The notes beneath the pieces are model-generated. The model ran no database searches and was not told the origin of the DNA. It saw only the letters and a list, made by a program, of their open reading frames with translations. From Methylovorus glucosotrophus (GTDB lineage: Bacteria; Pseudomonadota; Gammaproteobacteria; Burkholderiales; Methylophilaceae): a stretch of 64,000 nucleotides of DNA. The position numbers and the translations under genes are program-made. Each line of letters opens with the position of its first letter. The stretch's first letter is position 1. This document shows positions 58,254 through 64,000 of this stretch, piece after piece. The stretch spans positions 2,108,001-2,172,000 of the forward strand of contig NZ_VMSE01000001.1 in assembly GCF_009858335.1 (NCBI RefSeq), read 5' to 3'.

Positions 58254-59030
58254 TCACATGCCCGGCATGATCCAGCCATAAAGCACTTTCCCCGTTTCAC
58301 CAATAGGCTGCTGCAATGCGGGCGGTAGGCCCGGTATTTCAAATTCATAGCTGATCAGCAGGCTGCCCGGCTGCATCTCGGCACTCGCCTTTTGCCACAG
58401 CGCGGGCATGGCCGCGGGTGACAGATAGGCAAACACCACATCAAATTCCCGAAAGTCCAGCTTGTGGTAATCCCCCAGCACAAAGCGGGCGGAGGATCTG
58501 CGCCAGCGTCCACGCGCATGGCTGATCAGCCATGGCAGCGGGGCCACTTCAATGCCGAGCATCTGGCAGTCGGGGCGCACCTTGGCGATGTGCATGGCCA
58601 TGTCACCGAGCCCGCTGCCTATATCAATCATGCGCAAGCCCTGCCGCGCTGGCATCCACGCCAGCACTTGCCGCCACACTGCCGGAAAGGAGGGGTAAAA
58701 CGGTACCTGTGTGCGAAATGTGGTCCAGAACAGCATCAGGCTAAACAAGAATCCAGCCAGGTACACCCAGTTGGGAAGATGCAGCTGCACCATGAGCCAG
58801 ACGACCAGCGAAAAAAAGAGATGGATGAGGCGCCACCACGAGGCCATGCCCCAGAGTCGGGCCAATACATAAGCTCCTACCGCTTGTATCAGCACCAGCA
58901 ACCAGAAGGGATATACGCGCCCGGTGAGCTGGCCAAACAGCAAGGCAATGAGTAAATTGATGCCCAGCATGCCCAGTTGTATCAGCAAGGCAAGGGTTGC
59001 GGGCAATACACGAGGAGATTCAGATGCCAT
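58254..59030 (-). CDS. Membrane-anchored class I SAM methyltransferase-like protein
   Basis: A 258-residue protein. The N-terminal 100 residues form four to five membrane helices (LALLIQLGMLGINLLIALLFG, PFWLLVLIQAVGAYVLA, LIHLFFSLVVWLMVQL, YLAGFLFSLMLFW). The C-terminal half is a Rossmann-type methyltransferase: MIDIGSGLGDMAMHIAK (motif I), MLGIEVAPLPWLI (motif II) and VVFAYLSPAAMPALW (motif IV region). The substrate is unknown; a lipid or membrane-close molecule is likely from topology. It lies downstream of flhC on the same strand but 265 bp away. Confidence 0.82.
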   Translation of the reverse strand: MASESPRVLPATLALLIQLGMLGINLLIALLFGQLTGRVYPFWLLVLIQAVGAYVLARLWGMASWWRLIHLFFSLVVWLMVQLHLPNWVYLAGFLFSLMLFWTTFRTQVPFYPSFPAVWRQVLAWMPARQGLRMIDIGSGLGDMAMHIAKVRPDCQMLGIEVAPLPWLISHARGRWRRSSARFVLGDYHKLDFREFDVVFAYLSPAAMPALWQKASAEMQPGSLLISYEFEIPGLPPALQQPIGETGKVLYGWIMPGM

Positions 59031-59295
59031 GGAGAACGCCAGGCAGGTTTAGAAAAGACGGGGTGATGAACAAGGGACAATGACTGTCAGCTGACAGAAA
59101 ATCACCCGGCCGGATGGCAGGCGCCACGACATGGCTTGAGCCTGCGCAGGCAAATACCTCTCGGGGTAATGTCGCTTGCTGTTGATGTTGCTTGTTTGCG
59201 TAATTCACCCTACCCCCGATCAAGCGCCCTGGCGCGCGGGGCGCTATTCACTGGCGGTGTGGTGATACCTCAACAGCGCGAATTTGCCCGGCGCC
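59031..59295. other. Gap between flhC and the methyltransferase gene
   Basis: 265 bp without a gene. AGCGCC (59223-59228) and GGCGCT (59240-59245) form a GC-rich hairpin past the flhC stop, without a T tract. Confidence 0.4.
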
Positions 59296-59835
59296 TCAGG
59301 CGGCAGCCATTTCCCTGGTTTTTTTGGTTTTGCCAGCACGCGATGGTACATGGCACAAGCTGCAGGCAAAGTGTTGATTCAAGTCATACACATTCACCAC
59401 AAAGTGGCCGCCGCAGCAGCTGCAGGCTTGCAGCTTGAGCATCTTGCTCTCGACAAATCTTACCAGAGTCCAGGCGCGGGTGAGCGACAGCACGGCAGTT
59501 TCGGGATCTTCGGTACCGGTTTCATCCAGATACAGCTGGTAGGCCTTGATCACGGCGGTTATGCCGTTCACATCCGTATGTTCCCGCATGAAATTGTAAA
59601 TATTCAGGAACATGGAGGAGTGAATGTTGGGCTGCCAGGTCAGGAACCAGTCGGTGGAAAACGGCAGCATGCCCTTGGGTGGCGATACGCCTTTCAGCTC
59701 CTTGTACAACTTGATCAGGCGCTCACGGGACAAGGTCGTCTGCGATTCCAGCAGTTGCAACCGTGCGCCCAGCGTGATCAGCTGTATCGCCAACTGGATT
59801 TGTTGTGCTTCGTTAACTACGCTTTTCTTTTCCAT
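59296..59835 (-). CDS. flhC: Flagellar transcriptional activator subunit FlhC
   Basis: A 179-residue FlhC read from the ATG at 59835; a TTG eight codons earlier is less likely. Helical core ([69 protein letters not shown]) and the zinc cluster [24 protein letters not shown] with four cysteines. With FlhD it forms the FlhD4C2 activator that starts the flagellar cascade. It follows flhD after 52 bp. Confidence 0.96.
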   Translation of the reverse strand: MEKKSVVNEAQQIQLAIQLITLGARLQLLESQTTLSRERLIKLYKELKGVSPPKGMLPFSTDWFLTWQPNIHSSMFLNIYNFMREHTDVNGITAVIKAYQLYLDETGTEDPETAVLSLTRAWTLVRFVESKMLKLQACSCCGGHFVVNVYDLNQHFACSLCHVPSRAGKTKKTREMAAA

Positions 59836-59887
59836 GATAATGCCTGCCTTCTTGATCAATTTGCCGGAGCGGCGCTTTCCAAAAACC

Positions 59888-60205
59888 TTAAGCCATTGCC
59901 TCAGGCGCCTGGCCTGCCATCAGGATGGCGGCATGCGCGCTGGCAAGGTGACGATCCTTGGTGTAGCTGGTCAGCATGTTCAGAATGGCGCAGTCGTCGA
60001 AGCGAAAGCGGGCAAGCATCATGTTGGTGCTGGAGAGTTTGAGCAATTGAGCGGTAGTCAGGCTTTCCAGAACATCCGCGATTTCTTTGCTGACGCCCAG
60101 ACGGAAGATGGCGGAAGCCTTGTCGGAGCGAATCATTTGTTGGGCGAGCATCAGGTAGCTCAGGTTGGCGTCTTTGATGTCAGACATCATGTCTTTTTCA
60201 GTCAT
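59888..60205 (-). CDS. flhD: Flagellar transcriptional activator subunit FlhD
   Basis: A 105-residue Flh[63 protein letters not shown] matches the family closely. The Shine-Dalgarno GAGGG (60213-60217) is seven bases before the ATG and directly preceded by CA repeats (60216-60237), which are complementary to GU-rich RNA that would be made from sigma-28 sites upstream. A long regulatory gap lies upstream. Confidence 0.96.
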   Translation of the reverse strand: MTEKDMMSDIKDANLSYLMLAQQMIRSDKASAIFRLGVSKEIADVLESLTTAQLLKLSSTNMMLARFRFDDCAILNMLTSYTKDRHLASAHAAILMAGQAPEAMA

Positions 60206-60326
60206 TTTGGGTCCCTCGTGTGTGTGTGCGCTGTGTGTGGGGCGCGTGAGACGTACTTTGAACCTAAAGGGATGCGGGCATAACTGGAGTCTGTCGGTTT
60301 TTTGCGTAAGACGCGAAGACGCGCAA

Positions 60327-60357
60327 ATGTAGGCGTTTGTCTTACAAACGCCTACAT
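60327..60357. promoter_or_regulatory. Perfect 14-bp inverted repeat in the flhD leader
   Basis: ATGTAGGCGTTTGT-CTT-ACAAACGCCTACAT, 14 bp with a three-base loop, 122-152 bp before the flhD ATG. No T tract follows on the minus strand. It can be an RNA hairpin or a dimeric operator. Confidence 0.65.
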
Positions 60358-60493
60358 CCGGCTGGGATACTTGACTGATTTTGAGCTTAAGCCTTTTAAA
60401 ATCAAAGAGCTATAAGCTTTACTACTTTACTGCACACATCGGGTAGGCGCTAAAAGCAGCCTGACACACACACGATTTACTACACACACTTCC

Positions 60494-60520
60494 ATTACGG
60501 CACGCCTGAGAAAAACTTTA
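60494..60520 (-). promoter_or_regulatory. Sigma-28 promoter match 1 (nearest flhD)
   Basis: Minus strand TAAAGTTT-N11-GCCGTAAT; perfect -35, six of eight... positions GCCG and A fit the -10 consensus GCCGATAA imperfectly. RNA from here would run toward flhD, about 280 nt upstream of its ATG, starting with GU repeats. Confidence 0.6.
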
Positions 60521-60683
60521 GCGCTTACCTGGAATGCATCATAAACAATTTGATAAGTTGTTGTTTATAAAAACCTTAATTTTTACACAACCTTACACAA
60601 GTTTACGATTGTCAGATTTGTTAAAGCCACACACTTCAACAAACCACACCACCACACACACTACTGGACTACACACAAAGGAT

Positions 60684-60710
60684 TTATCGGCCCGGCTTTT
60701 AAAAACTTTA
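60684..60710 (-). promoter_or_regulatory. Sigma-28 promoter match 2 (perfect)
   Basis: Minus strand TAAAGTTT-N11-GCCGATAA, identical to the FliA consensus in both boxes and spacer length. Directed toward flhD. It lies exactly 190 bp from match 1. Confidence 0.78.
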
Positions 60711-60789
60711 GGGATTTTTTTAAAAAATTAGAATTAATTTGATAACTCATTGTTTCAATTAACCTAATTTTATTAAAAAATCCCTAAAG
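60706..60789. repeat. 84-bp imperfect inverted repeat
   Basis: CTTTAGGGATTTTTTTAA at the left pairs with ATTAAAAAATCCCTAAAG at the right (one bulged A), with AT-rich inner arms (AATTAGAATTAA / TTAACCTAATT) also partly paired. It begins in the -35 box of sigma-28 match 2 and ends upstream of it, in the transcribed tail of repeat unit 3. Confidence 0.7.
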
Positions 60790-60873
60790 CCAGGCTGCTG
60801 CTACACACACCAACATACGCACTACGCGCCGCCAACCCCTTGAAGACGCATTAATCCGTATCACACAAATGGT

Positions 60874-60900
60874 CTATCGGCTGGCTTCAGGAAAACTTTA
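60874..60900 (-). promoter_or_regulatory. Sigma-28 promoter match 3
   Basis: Minus strand TAAAGTTT-N11-GCCGATAG, one mismatch to consensus at the last -10 base. It lies exactly 190 bp from match 2 and shares flanking sequence with it (CACACAAA before, GGATTTTTTTAAA after, in plus-strand reading). Confidence 0.73.
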
Positions 60901-61044
60901 GGATTTTTTTAAATTATTTTTAATAAAATTAATATGTATTTGTTTTATATATATTTTTATTTTCAATTTTTTTAAAAATCTGTACTGAATCTTCTCAAGT
61001 CCACCATCGCCATTGGAATTAAGCATGGGTTTACCCCTTTTATT

Positions 61045-61060
61045 CATGGAATGCTCCATG
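61045..61060. promoter_or_regulatory. 16-bp palindrome upstream of flhB
   Basis: CATGGA-ATGC-TCCATG; half of it (TGCTCCATG) recurs at 61080-61088. It lies about 80 bp before flhB and may be an operator. No known consensus was matched. Confidence 0.35.
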
Positions 61061-61137
61061 GGGTCAGCCACTGATAATGTGCTCCATGTCAGCGGGACCG
61101 CACATCCCCATCACACACACGGCACACAGGACACGAA

Positions 61138-62292
61138 ATGGCTGAAGACAGCGATTTAGAAAAGACAGAACCGGCGACGCCCAAGCGCCTCGAAAAGGCG
61201 CGCGAGGAAGGTAATGTCCCCCGCTCACGCGAGTTCGTGACCTGTGCAATGTTATTGGCTGGCGGCATGGGCATTGCCATGATGAGTTCGCAGTTTGGTG
61301 ATGCGCTCAAGCACACCATGGGCGGCAGCCTGCATTTTGAGCGCGCCCTGGCCTATGACAGCAATCTGCTGCTCATGAAAATTTCCGACTCTATATATAG
61401 TCTGTTAATCACCTTTGCTCCGCTGGCAGGTTTGCTGTTCATCATGGCGATTGCCGCCCCTACCCTCATTGGTGGCTGGAACGTCAGCAATCAGGCCTTT
61501 GTGCCCAAATTCAACCGCCTCAACCCCGTCAGTGGTTTGGGCAATATGGTCTCCAAAAATGCCCTGGTGGAACTGCTCAAGGCCGTGGGCAAAACCATAC
61601 TGGTGGGCTCGGTGGCGTATGTCGTGGTAGCACATGATGTCGACACCATCCTCTCGCTTGCCCTGTTGCCCTTGCACACCAGCATCGCCGAAGTGGAAGA
61701 CATGCTGCTGAAAAGCTTCTTTTTCATTGTGGGCGCCCTGGTGCTGATTGCCGCGATTGATGTGCCCTACCAGCTCACTACCTATGCCAATAACCTGAAG
61801 ATGACCAAGGAAGAGGTCAAGCAGGAGTCCAAGGAATCCGAAGGCAACCCGCAGATCAAGGCACGTATCCGTCAGCAACAGCGTGAGATTGCCCGCCGCC
61901 GCATGATGTCGGAAATCCCCAAGGCGGATGTCGTCATCACCAACCCGACCCACTACGCCGTGGCTATCCAATATAAGGAGTTGGGCATGCGTGCACCGGT
62001 GGTGATTGCCAAGGGTGCCGATGCCGTGGCCCTGAAGATTCGTGAAGTGGCCGCCGAGCACAAGATCATGACGCTGGAATCCCCCAAGCTGGCACGGGCG
62101 CTTTATGCCCACACCGAGCTGGGCGATGAAATTCCTCAGGCACTGTATTCCGCCGTGGCTGAGATCATCGCTTATGTGTTCCAGATGCGCGCCTTCAACA
62201 AGCATGGCGGCTTCCGCCCTGAAACACCGACCCAACTGGATGTGCCGGATGCACTGGATCCCCATCACAAGCTGACTGAGGTAACAGCCTGA
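61138..62292 (+). CDS. flhB: Flagellar type III secretion protein FlhB
   Basis: A 384-residue export-gate protein that switches substrate class from rod/hook to filament. Basic N-terminus (EKTEPATPKRLEKAREEGNVPRSREF), four membrane helices, and a cytoplasmic domain with the autocleavage site NPTH (VVITNPTHYAVAIQY, near residue 268). Its leader carries CACACACACG (61112-61121) shortly before the AGGA ribosome-binding site. The stop overlaps the flhA start (TGATG). Confidence 0.97.
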   Translation: MAEDSDLEKTEPATPKRLEKAREEGNVPRSREFVTCAMLLAGGMGIAMMSSQFGDALKHTMGGSLHFERALAYDSNLLLMKISDSIYSLLITFAPLAGLLFIMAIAAPTLIGGWNVSNQAFVPKFNRLNPVSGLGNMVSKNALVELLKAVGKTILVGSVAYVVVAHDVDTILSLALLPLHTSIAEVEDMLLKSFFFIVGALVLIAAIDVPYQLTTYANNLKMTKEEVKQESKESEGNPQIKARIRQQQREIARRRMMSEIPKADVVITNPTHYAVAIQYKELGMRAPVVIAKGADAVALKIREVAAEHKIMTLESPKLARALYAHTELGDEIPQALYSAVAEIIAYVFQMRAFNKHGGFRPETPTQLDVPDALDPHHKLTEVTA

Positions 62293-64000
62293 TGAACAAC
62301 TTTGCCCTCAAGGATATCCTGAGTCATCTGGGCGGCCGCACCATCGCCGCCCCGCTGCTGATCGTCATGTTGCTGGCGATGATGATTCTGCCATTGCCTG
62401 CCATCGCACTGGATGTGCTGTTCAGCTTCAACATCGCCCTGTCCATCATGGTGCTGATGATAGGCCTGCAAACATCCAAGCCACTGGACTTCATCGCCTT
62501 CCCGACCGTGCTGCTGGTTAGCACCATGCTGCGCTTGTCATTGAACGTGGCTTCCACCCGCGTGGTGCTGACCGAGGGGCATGCCGGTCCGGATGCTGCA
62601 GGTAAAGTGATCGAAGCCTTCGGCCACTTCCTGATTGGCGGTAACTACACCGTGGGTATCGTGGTGTTCGTGATCCTGACCATCATCAACTTTACCGTGG
62701 TGACCAAGGGTGCTGGCCGGATTGCCGAAGTGGGCGCCCGGTTTACCCTGGACGCGATGCCCGGCAAGCAGATGGCGATTGATGCCGACCTGAATGCCGG
62801 CCTGATCGGTGAAGATGAAGCCCGCCGCCGCCGTTCCGAGATCGGTCAGGAAGCCGAGTTCTACGGCGCCATGGACGGTGCCAGCAAATATGTACGGGGC
62901 GATGCCGTCGCTGGCATCCTGGTCACGGTCATCAATATCGTCGGTGGCCTGATCGTCGGCATGGTGCAGCACGACATGGCCTTTGCCGATGCCATCAAGA
63001 ATTACACCCTGCTGGCGATTGGTGACGGTCTGGTCGCGCAGATTCCTTCGCTGGTGATTTCTGTGGCGGCCGGTGTGGTGGTATCCCGCGTCGCCAATAC
63101 GGAAGACGTCGGCACACAACTGGTGACCCAGCTGTTCTCCAACCCCAAGGTCATTTATGTCACCGCCGCCATTATCGGCAGCATGGGCGCTATTCCTGGC
63201 ATGCCACACTTTGCATTCCTCACGCTGGGTGCCCTGCTTGCCGGTCTGGCCTATTTCGTGGCCGAGAAAAAGAAGAGCGCAGAAGACCCTGTGGTGGCAC
63301 CGCCACCTGTTCCTACCGGCGAGCCTGAAGAGGCTAGCTGGAATGATGTGCTCCCGGTCGATGTCATCGGGCTGGAAGTGGGTTATCGCCTGATTCCGCT
63401 GGTCGACAAAGCCCAGGGTGGCGATCTCTTGAAACGCATCAAAGGCCTGCGCAAGAAATTCGCCCAGGAAGTCGGCTTCCTCGCTCCTACCGTGCACATA
63501 CGCGACAACCTGGAGCTGCGTCCTTCCGGCTATCGCATCACCCTGAAAGGTGTTGAGGTCGGCAGCGGCGAATCCAACCATGGTCAGTTTCTGGCGATCA
63601 ACCCTGGCATGGTCAGTGGCACCCTGCCTGGCACCGCCACCACCGACCCGGCCTTTGGCCTGCCTGCCATCTGGGTGGAATCCACAGTGCGTGATCAGGC
63701 CCAGGCCATGGGTTATACCGTAGTGGATGCCAGCACCGTGGTGGCTACCCACCTGAATCACATCATCACCACCAATGCCGCTGACTTGCTGGGCCGCCAG
63801 GAAGTCCAGCAGCTGCTGGACCATATTGGCAAGGATTCGCCAAAGCTGGTCGAAGACCTGGTGCCCAAGCAATTGCCATTGTCCGTGGTGCAGAAGGTAT
63901 TGCAGAACTTGCTGAGCGAAGGCGTGCACATCCGCGATATGCGCACCATCGTCGAAACCCTGTCCGAATACGCCTCACGCACACAAGACCCAAGCGAGCT
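62292..64000 (+). CDS. flhA: Flagellar type III secretion protein FlhA (3' end outside window)
   Basis: The first 569 residues of an expected about 690. The frame stays open to the window end. It starts at the ATG overlapping the flhB stop. About eight membrane helices (LLIVMLLAMMILPLPAIALDVLFSFNIALSIMVLMIG onward) include the family signature RIAEVGARFTLDAMPGKQMAIDADLNAGLI; the cytoplasmic domain begins near residue 335 (VLPVDVIGLEVGYRLIPLVD). It forms the nonameric export-gate ring that uses proton flow. Confidence 0.97.
   Translation, partial: MNNFALKDILSHLGGRTIAAPLLIVMLLAMMILPLPAIALDVLFSFNIALSIMVLMIGLQTSKPLDFIAFPTVLLVSTMLRLSLNVASTRVVLTEGHAGPDAAGKVIEAFGHFLIGGNYTVGIVVFVILTIINFTVVTKGAGRIAEVGARFTLDAMPGKQMAIDADLNAGLIGEDEARRRRSEIGQEAEFYGAMDGASKYVRGDAVAGILVTVINIVGGLIVGMVQHDMAFADAIKNYTLLAIGDGLVAQIPSLVISVAAGVVVSRVANTEDVGTQLVTQLFSNPKVIYVTAAIIGSMGAIPGMPHFAFLTLGALLAGLAYFVAEKKKSAEDPVVAPPPVPTGEPEEASWNDVLPVDVIGLEVGYRLIPLVDKAQGGDLLKRIKGLRKKFAQEVGFLAPTVHIRDNLELRPSGYRITLKGVEVGSGESNHGQFLAINPGMVSGTLPGTATTDPAFGLPAIWVESTVRDQAQAMGYTVVDASTVVATHLNHIITTNAADLLGRQEVQQLLDHIGKDSPKLVEDLVPKQLPLSVVQKVLQNLLSEGVHIRDMRTIVETLSEYASRTQDPSE

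Larger units (their letters stand above)
60206..61137. other. 932-bp flhD-flhB regulatory gap with a degenerate 190-bp tandem repeat
   Basis: No protein gene. It holds three sigma-28 promoter matches facing flhD at a constant 190-bp spacing, repeated CA tracts (plus strand) next to each, a perfect hairpin near flhD, long inverted repeats, a very AT-rich block at 60901-60985 and a palindrome before flhB. A 65-codon plus-strand frame at 60534-60731 runs across two promoters and is not credible. Confidence 0.75.

Noticed and set aside
60534-60731. 65-codon plus-strand frame in the flhD-flhB gap
   Set aside because: It is Thr/His-rich because of CA repeats, has no ribosome-binding site and crosses sigma-28 match 2 and most of its repeat unit.
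60420-60880. CRISPR-like array because of a regular 190-bp period
   Set aside because: Repeat units are long, degenerate and contain promoters. There are no short identical repeats with unique spacers and no cas genes.

Overview
The window looks like the chromosome of a motile, Gram-negative betaproteobacterium, most likely one of the Methylophilaceae (Methylovorus or Methylobacillus type). This is inferred from gene content: a FlhDC flagellar master regulator beside cheZ, cheD and two xWxxF-tailed receptors, a class I fumarase, FecI/FecR/TonB-receptor cassettes and an atypical type II secretion locus. No rRNA operon or complete marker gene is present to prove it. No insertion sequence, prophage, integron or CRISPR array was recognised.

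Layout. 1-13.4 kb: the end of a TonB-dependent receptor gene, two paralogous exported proteins of unknown function, then a compact type II secretion-like locus (gspG, gspF, gspE, PilM/PilN/PilO/PilP-like assembly genes, a lipoprotein secretin, three more pseudopilin-like genes). 13.6-26.5 kb: housekeeping genes (tatD, ribD, nrdR, glyA, fumarase, an old-yellow-enzyme family reductase, iscX, hemN, two phosphohexomutases, a retropepsin-like protease, tRNA-Lys, a copper-chaperone-like protein). The glyA-fumarase gap holds a near-ideal sigma-54 promoter followed about 50 bp later by a strong intrinsic terminator with no ORF between them, a candidate small RNA. 26.6-43.1 kb: a chemotaxis and motor cluster, all on the minus strand (motA, motB, a CheZ-like protein, cheY, cheA, cheW, receptor 2, a small exported protein, receptor 1, cheR, cheD, cheB, cheY, cheZ). 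43.2-58.1 kb: three consecutive FecI sigma / FecR anti-sigma / TonB receptor modules, each preceded by a Fur-like box; the middle one adds a PepSY membrane reductase-like gene and a 54-residue membrane protein. 58.3-64 kb: a membrane-anchored methyltransferase, flhC and flhD (minus), a 932-bp regulatory gap, then flhB and flhA (plus; flhA runs off the end).

The most unusual region is the flhD-flhB gap. It carries three sigma-28 (FliA) promoter matches pointing at flhDC, spaced exactly 190 bp apart as part of a degenerate tandem repeat. RNA from them would be rich in GU repeats. One GU tract is perfectly complementary over 12 nt to the CA repeat that touches the flhD Shine-Dalgarno sequence, and over 10 nt to a CA repeat just upstream of the flhB Shine-Dalgarno. 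This suggests a flagellar feedback circuit made of tandem FliA-dependent RNAs or a self-pairing flhDC leader. That is inference and needs RNA evidence.

The gene sets fit a common lifestyle. FlhDC would start flagellar expression (flhB, flhA and genes outside the window), and MotAB plus the Che proteins drive and steer the motor. The three Fec modules would let iron starvation and external ferric siderophores switch on matching receptors. The secretion locus next to its own TonB receptor and two exported proteins may form a capture-and-import unit for a nutrient that cannot be named from the sequence.
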